Assembly: GCF_002256285.1 (NCBI RefSeq)
Contig: NZ_NKJE01000002.1
Coordinates: 11,589 to 75,588 of the forward strand
Source: Flavobacterium sp. BFFFF1
Lineage (GTDB): Bacteria > Bacteroidota > Bacteroidia > Flavobacteriales > Flavobacteriaceae
DNA: 64,000 nucleotides
Direction of reading: 5' to 3'
In this document: positions 49,257 through 58,634 of the stretch, one piece after another
Numbering within the stretch: the stretch's first letter is position 1
Layout of the letters: each line of letters starts with the position of its first letter
Notes under the pieces: model-generated
The model's database searches: none
The model's input: the letters and a program-made list of their open reading frames with translations, nothing else
Told to the model about the DNA's origin: nothing
Translations under genes and position numbers: made by a program

Positions 49257-52200
49257 TTAATACACTATTTTTTTTGTGACTACAATATTGTTGACTGATG
49301 TAACCTGAACCAACAAAACCTGTTGCTGCGTTTTAAGGTCGTTCAACGTAGCGGTTTGGGCGTTGATGTTTTCTTTTTCGTAAATCAGTCTTCCCCGAAC
49401 ATCAAAGATTTTGATTTTCGAGATTTCCTCTTTCGAATTTTTTACGTTAACGATCCCCGATTGCGTGAATACCACAACATGGTTAGCTTCCATGACTGGC
49501 GTTTCTGTCCCCAGTGGTGCACTCTGATAAACGATTTCAAATCTATCCGCAAAATTTCCCTCTGCGGTATCAAATGAATAGTCGCCCGATGAAAGATTGT
49601 GTGTCAAGCCAATCAGGTTGTCCTTGATATAAACATTCTGACCCAGTCCAAATAGTCCGTCCATGTGATCAATACCAATCGTAAAAGTACCTGCGGCCGC
49701 TGCCTTAAAGTGAAGCGGAACGCTATCGGTATCGCTGAAAGGCAACGCTCTTCCCTGAATTACATAATTTGAATTGTCAATGATGCTGGAAATAGCACTT
49801 CCATTTTCAAGCAGCTCGCCGTCGATTGATTCATCAAATGCCTGCGTAGCACCGTCCATGTAAGCCACCAGAATTTGGTTCTTTGGACCTGCTGTATCGC
49901 TTAGATTAAGCCATATGCGGTGTCTTTCAACGTCGGCATCCCTGAAGAATTGCCCATTGTTGTTACCGCTTCGCATTGCGTTAGTAAACGTAGCAACACC
50001 AGCACTTGACTTTGAAAGGATGAATCCCTGTCCTGTTTGTATCGTCCCGTTTGGAACAGCCCCGCCGGCGATAGAAGCTACGCCTCCAGTGGTATTGTAA
50101 CTCGCGTAGTTTGCACCGCTTGCTGCATCCTGCGAGGTATGTGTCCAGAAATATAAGGTCCCTGGGTTGCTTGCCAGGAATGCGTTTCCGCTTACTGGTG
50201 ATGGATACGGATTACCAATAAGGTTGTAACCTTGTCCACTTACCGTAACAGGTATTGTTTTTGTTCCATTATTTGGTACTCCAATGAACTGACCGAAAAA
50301 TGTCGATACTGCTGTTGTAAAATTGTTAGGGGCCCTGATCATATAACCTTTCGCAACGTCAAACGAATTTGTAGATGGATTTATCGGTGCAAAGGCATTT
50401 GAAGGTTCATCCAAAGTATAAAACCTGTTTGTTAAAGTCAATGGTGAAAAAGCCAGAAGATTTTGGTTTAATACCGGCGAAGACCAGTACACATAATCTT
50501 GGCGACGCATTTGTGCATTTCTTTTTGAGATAATGCTTCCTGAGTTGGCAACATCGATAGTCTGTAAAAGGTTAGCATTATTTTCAAACGTAATAAGCGC
50601 GTTCGAAGCTACTGTGACCTTACCGGCAATGTTGAAGTCGTGACCCGATTGAACGGTTACAAGAGAACTGCCGTTAACTTCAAGCTGACAAGCTGTCAAA
50701 TCGCCAACCGACGTGTAATTTGCGTTAACAATTGCTTTTACACCATTGGTAGGGTAACCGTTATCCCAGACAGAGCCGTTCCATGTGGTGATGATTGGGG
50801 TTGACACCGTAAAGTTCTGGATTTTGCTACAACCATTTGAATCAGTAATGGTACACGTATAGCTTCCAGGGGCCAGGTTGGTCGCGGTAGCGCTATTTCC
50901 TCCGGTAGGAGACCATGAATAGGAGTATACACCAGATCCGCCAGATGCAATCACTGTTGCTGTGGCATCCGTTTCTCCAAAACATGAAATAGTTGTCTGC
51001 GAAAAAGTATTGCTCAGCACTGCCGGTTGTGTAATGGTGAAGGACTGGTCTTTAAAGCATCCTTTTGTATCGGTAATGCGAACGGTATAAGTTCCTGCAG
51101 CAAGTCCTGTTGCTGAAGCGGCAGTACCACCTGATGGTGACCACAGGTAAGTATACCCCGGTGTTCCACCTGATGCCACTACGGTTGCTGATCCATCAGT
51201 TCCACCGAAGCAGGACACATTGGTTTGTGCTGTGGTATTAGAAATAGCAGCTGTTGGTTGTGTAATGGTGAAAGACTGGTCTTTTGTACAACCTGATGCA
51301 TCCGTGATGGTACAGGTGTAAGTTCCCGCCGAAAGCGCGCTTGCCGTTGCTGCTGTACCGCCTGATGGCGACCATGAATAGGTGTACGGTGCAGTTCCGC
51401 CTGAAGCCGCCACGGTTGCAGATCCATCAGTTCCGCCGAAGCAGGACACATTAGTTTGTGAAGATGTGTTGGATACAGAACAAATATTAATGTTCATCAC
51501 CTGGCCGCCTAACAATGCCGTATTATTCCCTTTTACTGAAAACTTGAAATTATCGGGATTGGTGTTTGCGCCGCCGTGTACATAGGTTAATAAGTTGTTA
51601 TTTACATCTGCCTGGGTAAAAGAACCTCCAAGTGTTAGTGCTGTTCCGCTCAATTTCAGCGTTCCGTAGGCAGGAAGTTGGGTAATGTTATAAGTCAGCT
51701 GTGCAGCAGTAGCGGATGGTTGTACGGCCAGCAGTTTCCCTGACGGAATCGTTGCTGTAGCGGCCGACTGCATGCCCAAAGGATTTATTGTGGCAGTAAC
51801 ATTATTTACAATCTGTAATTTTCCGCAAACCGTCATACTCATTCCGGTAAAAGTTCCGCCAGCACCGGTCACACGGTCTGTAGCAAGTAAAATCCATGTT
51901 CCGAGCGATGATGATCCGTTAAAGTTAGAAAGTGGCTGGTTCGGTTGCTTCGTACCAGTTAATCCACCGCTACAGCCGGTAGGAATCGGTGATGCACTAT
52001 CATCCCAGGTTACATTCATGCCTGAGCCTGAACAATCCCTATTGTAAATTTCTGCAAAGTTTCCTGTGGGTCCACTAAACTGCATTTTTAAGTCAGTCAT
52101 TGAAGTGTGCGTTCCTGTGAGCGTCAGGTTTACATCGCTTATCATGATGTCATCTGGTACGTCGAGTCGCGCGCTTACTGCATTTGTACCGGTAGTTTCC

Positions 52201-54800
52201 CAGACTGCATCATTGCCCTGAAAATAAACATTCGAATAAGTTTTGCATAAGTCGTTTGCAATTTGAAATACATAAACTTCTGAAAATGCTCCATCGATGC
52301 ATGGGTTAATTGGCTTAATCCTCCAATAATTGATTGTTCCCTGCGTAAGACCGGTAGTTTGATAATACGGTGTGGTAACAGTCGCTGTTTCGGTGATCGT
52401 AGAAAACGTTGGATTCGTTGAAATTTGTACAAGATAAGAAGAGGCGGTTACAAGATCTGACCAAGTTAGCAAAGTAGAGGTTTGTTGATTTCCTGCACCG
52501 TTTGACGGGCTGGTTAAGGTTGCTGTACCTATGGCATTGTCAAAAACCTTTAAGGTCAGTGATAACGGAATGTTAGCACTTGGTGATATACCGCGGAATG
52601 TAAGTGGATAGATTCCTGCGGCCACGCCACTGATGCCGCTGATGGTCATGGTAACTGTTCCCGATGCCGCCAACGATGTTGGTGAAAACGCCGCAGTAGC
52701 ACCAGCGGGCAACCCGGTCACTGAAAAGTTTGTGGTTTCGGTAAAAGGAGTCGCTTTTGTATAAGTTATCGAGAATACGGCATTCGCAGGTTTACACGTG
52801 GGTACTGTAGCCTGTGCTGTAGTAAGTTCGAAGGTGTTGGCTTTTATTTCAAAGTCGACATTAGAGATGTCAAAGTAAATATTTCCGACTGCTTCTACTT
52901 TAATCCTCATATTCTTTCCGATGTTGCTCGGAACCGTAATATTCTCTGTTCCGTCATTAGCGGTAGAAGCCAAAATGGTGACTGGATAAGTGTAACCACC
53001 ATCTGTGGATAACTTTATGGCTACGTTTGCCGTTGACACCGGCGTGGCTGAAGTCCCTGCTACGTTCCAGGTAACCGTTTTTGTCTCTCCAACATACCAA
53101 ACGACGGCGGTATTCGGTGCGGTCACAGCGAATGGTCCGGCAGTGGAGACGGTTACGAGCATATTATCGCTGTTGGTCTGTCCGCCAAGCGTACTGTTGT
53201 CACGGACGGTTAACCTGAAGTTCAAAGCACGTGCCACACTCGGCAATACCTCCCATGTTGGGGTGGTGTTGCTTACCACTGCGCTCATTTTTGGAAAAGT
53301 CCGTAAGGGGCTTGTGGTGGCGAAGTATGACCTAAAGACTGGTCCGGCCGTATTGGTTCCTACTGGAGGCTGTGTTCCGCCGTCAGTTGCGTCGAATTGT
53401 TCCCAGCAATAGGTTAACACATCTGCAGTGTCGACATCGGTTGCACTACCGGTTAATGTAAAAGGGGTTCCTTTCGGAATAGTATAATCAAGGCCAGCCG
53501 ATGCAATCGGTTCCGTATTGGCAATGGCAGTTTCAGTCTCACAAGTGTGCGTAGCTATCGCAGCGGTAATTTGGGCAATGCTTCGGGAATGGAAATAAGC
53601 ATCGCTGTTGTATTGTACGTTTGGCGAACACACGCCGGCGTAGCCCATAATCGTGGTTCCACTGCCGGGCTCATAATCATCCGATACCTTCGAGCCGAAG
53701 CAGGCATTATAGTAGGTGTGCCCTGCACTAAATTGGTGGCCGATTTCGTGGCATACATAGTCAATATCAAAAGGGTCATTTTGTGGAGACACGATTCCGG
53801 TGACACCACTTCCCTTGCTGGATGCGTTACAAGGAGCAACGCTTGCAATTCCACCACCACCTGTACTGAACACGTGACCGATGTCATAAGCGCTTGCACC
53901 AATAATTCCAGTAATATTACTGGTATTCGCACTCAGCATAGTACTTCCGTTGTAATTGTCGTATGGATCAGGATCCGGAGTAGGGGTGTCGATGTTGAAC
54001 TCGTTAATGTAAACCAGGCGGTTTTCGCTCGCGACGACCTGAAAAACAACTGCAAAGTCGTTCCTATAGACACTATTCACCCTTGTGATTGTCGTGTTTA
54101 CCGCCGCAAGGATGGTACTCATCGTGTTTCCGAAGTAGGCAGAATATTCGGAAGTACAGGCGATGGCAATTCTGTAGGTACGCAATTTACCATCTATGGA
54201 GTTTCTCGCAGTGCTGGGTGTAGGCATCCCATCAGCGAGATTAATGTCGAGGTCTTTCATGTCTGCCATACAGATAAAGGGATTTTCAGGGTCCCTAGAT
54301 GCTTCCGACCGATCATAAACAATGTAGTCGTTTCCGTTGTTGCGAAAATTGTATGGGTCGATATAAATGGTTTTCTCACCAGTGATGAGGCCGGTGAAAC
54401 CGCCCGGGTCCATACTGATAAAAATTTTATTTAACGGATTTTTTGCACTGACTCCAAAATACGAACGTATTTCAGTGAATTTCGCCTCGAGGTCAGGATG
54501 TAACACACTGACCCGTTCAATGTTAAAAGTCTCCGTTGAACCGTCTTCAAGTGGAAAATCAATTTGGACTGCGAAGGGGAGGTTGTTGTTGTCGTCCCGT
54601 TTTACTGCGCGGCCCAATTGGGACCTGAGTGTTGGGATGTCCAGCGTGACGACATTATACTTCTCAGGAATCGTCTTGCGATCCGGCTGTTTCATAGCGG
54701 CTGTTTTAGCCTTTGCCCGCCATGGATTTACAGATTGCGAAAACGAAAATGGGGCAAAAAGGAGTATGGCAAAAATTGCCAGTAGGGTAGATTTTTTCAT
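49257..54800 (-). CDS. Reprolysin-like metzincin metalloprotease with P-type proprotein convertase domain, SprB-like repeats and T9SS sorting domain
   Basis: Zinc site 'CHEIGHQFSAGHTYYNAC'; P-domain 'SDVNLTLTGTHTSMTDLKMQFSGPTG...LGTWILLATD'; three 'QTNVSCFGGTDGSATVAASGGTAPYTYSWSPSGGTAATASALSAGTYTCTITDASGC' repeats. Confidence 0.93.
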   Translation of the reverse strand: MKKSTLLAIFAILLFAPFSFSQSVNPWRAKAKTAAMKQPDRKTIPEKYNVVTLDIPTLRSQLGRAVKRDDNNNLPFAVQIDFPLEDGSTETFNIERVSVLHPDLEAKFTEIRSYFGVSAKNPLNKIFISMDPGGFTGLITGEKTIYIDPYNFRNNGNDYIVYDRSEASRDPENPFICMADMKDLDINLADGMPTPSTARNSIDGKLRTYRIAIACTSEYSAYFGNTMSTILAAVNTTITRVNSVYRNDFAVVFQVVASENRLVYINEFNIDTPTPDPDPYDNYNGSTMLSANTSNITGIIGASAYDIGHVFSTGGGGIASVAPCNASSKGSGVTGIVSPQNDPFDIDYVCHEIGHQFSAGHTYYNACFGSKVSDDYEPGSGTTIMGYAGVCSPNVQYNSDAYFHSRSIAQITAAIATHTCETETAIANTEPIASAGLDYTIPKGTPFTLTGSATDVDTADVLTYCWEQFDATDGGTQPPVGTNTAGPVFRSYFATTSPLRTFPKMSAVVSNTTPTWEVLPSVARALNFRLTVRDNSTLGGQTNSDNMLVTVSTAGPFAVTAPNTAVVWYVGETKTVTWNVAGTSATPVSTANVAIKLSTDGGYTYPVTILASTANDGTENITVPSNIGKNMRIKVEAVGNIYFDISNVDFEIKANTFELTTAQATVPTCKPANAVFSITYTKATPFTETTNFSVTGLPAGATAAFSPTSLAASGTVTMTISGISGVAAGIYPLTFRGISPSANIPLSLTLKVFDNAIGTATLTSPSNGAGNQQTSTLLTWSDLVTASSYLVQISTNPTFSTITETATVTTPYYQTTGLTQGTINYWRIKPINPCIDGAFSEVYVFQIANDLCKTYSNVYFQGNDAVWETTGTNAVSARLDVPDDIMISDVNLTLTGTHTSMTDLKMQFSGPTGNFAEIYNRDCSGSGMNVTWDDSASPIPTGCSGGLTGTKQPNQPLSNFNGSSSLGTWILLATDRVTGAGGTFTGMSMTVCGKLQIVNNVTATINPLGMQSAATATIPSGKLLAVQPSATAAQLTYNITQLPAYGTLKLSGTALTLGGSFTQADVNNNLLTYVHGGANTNPDNFKFSVKGNNTALLGGQVMNINICSVSNTSSQTNVSCFGGTDGSATVAASGGTAPYTYSWSPSGGTAATASALSAGTYTCTITDASGCTKDQSFTITQPTAAISNTTAQTNVSCFGGTDGSATVVASGGTPGYTYLWSPSGGTAASATGLAAGTYTVRITDTKGCFKDQSFTITQPAVLSNTFSQTTISCFGETDATATVIASGGSGVYSYSWSPTGGNSATATNLAPGSYTCTITDSNGCSKIQNFTVSTPIITTWNGSVWDNGYPTNGVKAIVNANYTSVGDLTACQLEVNGSSLVTVQSGHDFNIAGKVTVASNALITFENNANLLQTIDVANSGSIISKRNAQMRRQDYVYWSSPVLNQNLLAFSPLTLTNRFYTLDEPSNAFAPINPSTNSFDVAKGYMIRAPNNFTTAVSTFFGQFIGVPNNGTKTIPVTVSGQGYNLIGNPYPSPVSGNAFLASNPGTLYFWTHTSQDAASGANYASYNTTGGVASIAGGAVPNGTIQTGQGFILSKSSAGVATFTNAMRSGNNNGQFFRDADVERHRIWLNLSDTAGPKNQILVAYMDGATQAFDESIDGELLENGSAISSIIDNSNYVIQGRALPFSDTDSVPLHFKAAAAGTFTIGIDHMDGLFGLGQNVYIKDNLIGLTHNLSSGDYSFDTAEGNFADRFEIVYQSAPLGTETPVMEANHVVVFTQSGIVNVKNSKEEISKIKIFDVRGRLIYEKENINAQTATLNDLKTQQQVLLVQVTSVNNIVVTKKIVY
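50830..51480 (-). repeat. Three SprB-like repeats encoded by about 231-bp tandem DNA repeats
   Basis: 'gatccatcagttcc[a/g]ccgaagcaggacacatt[a/g]gtttgtg' near 51190 and 51421, 231 bp apart; third diverged copy near 50960. Confidence 0.8.
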
Positions 54801-54992
54801 TTTTAATCAGATTTGGTATGCCAAACGTATTAAATGAATTTCAATCTACCAAATTTCTTATCGATAAAATGCGCATTTTTATCGATTAAGTGCAATTTTC
54901 ACTTAAAATTGTTTTAAAAAATAAGGTTCGGACTACAAAATAAAAATGCCCTAAAAGCCAAATAAATTCCTTAGAAAACTGGATTTAAGGGT

Positions 54993-55029
54993 ATAAAAAA
55001 AACCGGACTGTTTTGTCCGGTTTTTTTTC
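54993..55029 (-). terminator. Strong terminator downstream of tRNA
   Basis: aaaaaaaccggactgttttgtccggtttttttt. Confidence 0.85.
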
Positions 55030-55031
55030 TG

Positions 55032-55105
55032 TAGCGAGGACGGGAGTTGAACCCGTGACCTCAGGGTTATGAATCCTGCGCTCTAACCGACTGAGCTACC
55101 TCGCC
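55032..55105 (-). tRNA. tRNA-Met (anticodon CAT)
   Basis: Minus strand GGCGAGGTAGCTCAGTCGGTTAGAGCGCAGGATTCATAACCCTGAGGTCACGGGTTCAACTCCCGTCCTCGCTA: cloverleaf with CAT anticodon; tRNA-Ile2 not formally excluded. Confidence 0.92.
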
Positions 55106-55139
55106 AAATTACGGTTAAGTGCATTCTCGAATGCGGGTG

Positions 55140-55169
55140 CAAATATAAAACTATATTTATAGGTTGCAA
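55140..55169 (-). promoter_or_regulatory. tRNA promoter: TTG-N19-TATATTTG on minus strand
   Basis: caaatata at 55140-55147 and caa at 55167-55169 on plus. Confidence 0.5.
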
Positions 55170-55255
55170 ATTAAAATTCGACAAAAAAATTAATTTTTCA
55201 AAATGCTCTTTTTTGAATTTTATTCTATATATTTCCAAAAAAATACCGGTCGTTA

Positions 55256-55648
55256 ATGGAAGTTAAAGTAAAATATGAATTAGAATTCCCAATAAATTCT
55301 TCTCCCCAGCTCTTATATCAGTATATATCAACACCTTCCGGTTTGTCGGAATGGTTTGCAGACAATGTAAATTCCCGAGGTGAATATTTCACTTTCATTT
55401 GGGATGATTCTGAAGAAAAAGCACGTGTCGCATCCAAGAAGACGGGAGAAAAAATTAAATTCAGATGGATTGATACAGACAACGAGGATACAGATTACTT
55501 TTTTGAACTGAGGATATTGGAGGACGAGATTACAAAGGACGTGTCGTTAATGATTATCGACTTTGCGCCCGAGAGCGAATTGGATGAAGCTGCCCTGCTT
55601 TGGGAAAACCAGATTTCAGATTTAAAACATGTGATCGGTTCTGTTTAG
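55256..55648 (+). CDS. START-like/SRPBCC domain protein
   Basis: 'YELEFPINSSPQLLYQYISTPSGLSEWFADNVNSRGEYFTFIWDDSEEKARV'. Confidence 0.88.
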   Translation: MEVKVKYELEFPINSSPQLLYQYISTPSGLSEWFADNVNSRGEYFTFIWDDSEEKARVASKKTGEKIKFRWIDTDNEDTDYFFELRILEDEITKDVSLMIIDFAPESELDEAALLWENQISDLKHVIGSV

Positions 55649-55666
55649 AATCCGAAACAGAACACT

Positions 55667-55674
55667 TATATTTG
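55667..55674 (+). promoter_or_regulatory. -7 box TATATTTG
   Basis: TAnnTTTG, 25 bp upstream of the aminotransferase start. Confidence 0.4.
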
Positions 55675-55698
55675 CCCTGATTTTTTCAGGGTTTTTTT

Positions 55699-56538
55699 AT
55701 GATAAATTTTAACGGTTCCATTGTTGATTACGCTCAGGTCCAACTCGAAAACAACCGCGGATTGCTGTATGGCGATGCAGTTTTTGAAACAGTAAAGGTT
55801 GTCGAGGGCAGGATTCTGTTTTCAGAAGACCATTATTTTCGGCTGATGGCCTCAATGCGTGTGGTCAGGATGGAGATTCCGATGAACTTTACCCTTGAGT
55901 ATTTCGAAGCGCAAATTGTAGATCTTGTGGCAACAAACGGCCACAGTAATGCTGCCCGGGCGCGCATTACCGTTTACAGGAATGATGGAGGACGGTATTT
56001 GCCCTGCGAAAATAATGTATCGTTTTTAGTAACTTCAGAAGGGCTTCCGGATATTCTTTACCGAATCGAAAATCAAACCTATGAAGTCGATTTATTTCGG
56101 GACTTCTACATGACCAAACAACTTCTTTCGTCAATTAAATCGACGAATCGTTTGCTCAATGTCACGGCATCAATTTATGCCAGGGAAAATGGGTTGCAGA
56201 ATTGCCTCTTGTTGAACGATGAGAAAAATGTTGTGGAAGCGATCAATGGAAATGTTTTTATGCTGACCAACGGGAAGCTTTTGACGCCACCGGTTTCGGA
56301 AGGTTGCATCAATGGCGTGATGCGCCGTCAGATTCTGGCATTGTCAAAGAACATCGAAGGAATTGAGGTGGAGGAATCGGTGATTTCCCCGTTTGACCTC
56401 CAAAAAGCAGACGAAATCTTCATTACCAACATTATCATGGGAATCCAACCCGTAACGCAATACCGCAAAAAGCAATTTGAATCCGAACTGTCAGAAAAGT
56501 TACTGCAGAAATTGAATGCGGAAGTGCGGTTGGGTTAA
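55699..56538 (+). CDS. Aminotransferase class IV (aminodeoxychorismate lyase/BCAT-like)
   Basis: 'NRGLLYGDAVFETVKVVEGRILFSEDHYFRL', 'NVVEAINGNVFMLTNGKLLTPPVSEGCINGVMR'. Confidence 0.92.
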   Translation: MINFNGSIVDYAQVQLENNRGLLYGDAVFETVKVVEGRILFSEDHYFRLMASMRVVRMEIPMNFTLEYFEAQIVDLVATNGHSNAARARITVYRNDGGRYLPCENNVSFLVTSEGLPDILYRIENQTYEVDLFRDFYMTKQLLSSIKSTNRLLNVTASIYARENGLQNCLLLNDEKNVVEAINGNVFMLTNGKLLTPPVSEGCINGVMRRQILALSKNIEGIEVEESVISPFDLQKADEIFITNIIMGIQPVTQYRKKQFESELSEKLLQKLNAEVRLG

Positions 56539-57095
56539 TTCAGGATTGGGTTTTCGGGGGCATTCGACCATATCAGGTAATCTCCGCCCAATTCAATAAT
56601 TTTTTCCTTCCAGAAATTCGTGGTAGACTTTCCAATGATGCGATTTTCATAATCATTTTTTGCCACAATCCAGGAGTTTGAATCCATTTCAGAGGCAAGC
56701 TGGTTTGCTTCCCATCCCGTGTATCCCAAAAAGAAACGGATGTTTTCCTTATTGATTTCTCCTTGGTTGATTAAATCTTTGGTGGATTCGAAATCGCCTC
56801 CCCAATAGATTCCGTTAGAAATCTCAATACTGTTTGGAATTAACTCCGGGATGTTGTGAATGAAATAAAGATTGTCCTGTTCTACTGGTCCGCCATTGTA
56901 GATTTTAAAACGGGCATTGATTTCTGGTACAAGATCATTAATCGTATACCGCAACGGTTTGTTGATAATGAAGCCGACCGATCCCTCGTCGTTATGGTCT
57001 GCAAGCAAAATGACCGATCTGTTGAAAGAAAGGTCTCCTATGATCGATGGCTCTGCAATCAGCAGACGTCCTTTTTCGAGCTTGTCTGAAATCAT
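56535..57095 (-). CDS. YqgE/AlgH family protein
   Basis: 'KGRLLIAEPSIIGDLSFNRSVILLADHNDEGSVGFIINKPL', 'GGPVEQDNLYFIH', 'FFLGYTGWEANQLASEM'. Confidence 0.94.
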   Translation of the reverse strand: MISDKLEKGRLLIAEPSIIGDLSFNRSVILLADHNDEGSVGFIINKPLRYTINDLVPEINARFKIYNGGPVEQDNLYFIHNIPELIPNSIEISNGIYWGGDFESTKDLINQGEINKENIRFFLGYTGWEANQLASEMDSNSWIVAKNDYENRIIGKSTTNFWKEKIIELGGDYLIWSNAPENPILN

Positions 57096-57140
57096 TTTGC
57101 TGAAATTTTACTAAATTTAGCAATAAAAAAATTAAATTAC

Positions 57141-57148
57141 CAAATATA
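57141..57148 (-). promoter_or_regulatory. -7 box TATATTTG (minus) for YqgE gene
   Basis: caaatata on plus strand 46 bp upstream of start. Confidence 0.4.
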
Positions 57149-57186
57149 GTTTTACGTTTTTTAGTCAACCGCTTAAAAATTTTAAT

Positions 57187-57216
57187 AAAAAAAGCCTTCC
57201 AAAATGAAAGGCTCTA
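57187..57216 (-). terminator. HU gene terminator
   Basis: aaaaaaagccttccaaaatgaaaggct. Confidence 0.7.
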
Positions 57217-57236
57217 ATTTTATATTTTAAAAGTGA

Positions 57237-57509
57237 CTATTTCAAGCCTCCTTCTAACTCAGCGCCAGCTTTGAATTTTACTACTTTCTTAGCTGCAATT
57301 TTAATTGTTGCTCCGGTTTGTGGGTTTCTTCCATCTCTTGCAGCTCTGTCAGATACTGACCAAGATCCGAATCCAACCAAAGATACTCTTCCACCTTTGT
57401 TCAACGCTTCGGCTACATTTTTCAACATTGACTCTAATGCCGCTTTTGCAGCTGCTTTAGAAATTCCTGCATCAGCAGCCATTGCATCGATTAATTCTGA
57501 TTTGTTCAT
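57237..57509 (-). CDS. HU family DNA-binding protein
   Basis: 'MNKSELIDAMAADAGISKAAAKAALESMLKNVAEALNKGGRVSLVGFGSWSVSDRAARDGRNPQTGATIKIAAKKVVKFKAG'. Confidence 0.97.
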   Translation of the reverse strand: MNKSELIDAMAADAGISKAAAKAALESMLKNVAEALNKGGRVSLVGFGSWSVSDRAARDGRNPQTGATIKIAAKKVVKFKAGAELEGGLK

Positions 57510-57553
57510 AATAATAGTTATTAATTGTTGGTTAAAAATTCTGTTAATAGAAA

Positions 57554-57583
57554 CAAATTTAGCAGGAATTCCTTACTGTGCAA
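57554..57583 (-). promoter_or_regulatory. HU promoter: TTG-N19-TAAATTTG on minus strand
   Basis: caaattta 57554-57561; caa 57581-57583 on plus. Confidence 0.5.
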
Positions 57584-57686
57584 GCGCTGAGGGCTGATTT
57601 TCGCTGATTTGTTGATAAGTCAATTCTTTTGTTGATAAACTTTGTTGTTTTTTTCGAAAATACGCTCACATCAACAATGACGCAAG

Positions 57687-58634
57687 TTAGCAGAATGTTG
57701 CATTCTCCCCGATTGGCATTCCATTCAGCAATTCGGAAACATTCATTTTCTTCTTTCCAGGAAATTGCAGGCTGTAAATATTTATAAAACCATCACACAC
57801 CGCGACAGTAATTTCCCTTTTTGATGATTTTATGGAGCCTATGGGAAGCTTATGATCTCGCTTTTCAAAACCGGCTTCGTAAATTTTAACCTGCACTGCT
57901 GCGATTCCGTCATTGAAATCACTCCAGGCTGCCGGGTAAGGTGAGAGGCCACGGATCAGGTTATGAATTTCAGTTCCGGATTTCTCCCAGTCGATTTTGC
58001 AATTTTCACGGTTCAGCTTATAAGCGGTTTTCAGTCCGCCTGACTCTTTTTGTAGCTGGGTTTCGACATTTCCTTTCGCAATTTTATCCAAAGTTTCCAC
58101 GACTGCCTGGCTTCCAATTTCCATCAACCGGTCGTGCAACTGGCCTGCATTTTCATTTTCGGAAATGGGCGTTTCAGCACTTAGTATCATGGCGCCAGTG
58201 TCAATTTTATCATCAATGAAGAAAGTGGTGACGCCGGTTTTCTTTTCGCCATTAATAATTGCCCAATTGATGGGCGCTGCGCCGCGGTAATCGGGCAACA
58301 AGGATGCATGCAGATTAAACGTGCCATATTCGGGCATTTCCCAAACTGCCTTTGGAAGCATTCGGAATGCCACAACGACATGCAGGTTGGCATCAAGATC
58401 TTTTAGCTGTCGCAGAAAATCGCTGTCTTTTAAATTCGTTGGCTGCAGGATATCAATATTTTGTTCCAGCGCATATTCCTTAACCGCCGAGTATTTGATT
58501 TTCTGGCCGCGGCCTGCCGGTTTGTCGGGAGCGGTAATCACCGCAGCCACTTCGTAATTATTTTTAAGTATGGTATCCAAAATGCCGACAGCAAATTCCG
58601 GAGTTCCCATAAAGACAATTCTTAATTTTTTCAT
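57687..58634 (-). CDS. fmt: Methionyl-tRNA formyltransferase
   Basis: 'RIVFMGTPEFAVGILD', 'VITAPDKPAGRGQKI', 'NLHASLLPDYRGAAPINWAIINGEKKTGVTTFFID'. Confidence 0.96.
   Translation of the reverse strand: MKKLRIVFMGTPEFAVGILDTILKNNYEVAAVITAPDKPAGRGQKIKYSAVKEYALEQNIDILQPTNLKDSDFLRQLKDLDANLHVVVAFRMLPKAVWEMPEYGTFNLHASLLPDYRGAAPINWAIINGEKKTGVTTFFIDDKIDTGAMILSAETPISENENAGQLHDRLMEIGSQAVVETLDKIAKGNVETQLQKESGGLKTAYKLNRENCKIDWEKSGTEIHNLIRGLSPYPAAWSDFNDGIAAVQVKIYEAGFEKRDHKLPIGSIKSSKREITVAVCDGFINIYSLQFPGKKKMNVSELLNGMPIGENATFC

Noticed and set aside
53547-54434. 295-aa plus-strand ORF antisense to the metalloprotease
   Set aside because: Shadow ORF over a strongly supported minus-strand CDS; no recognisable domain.
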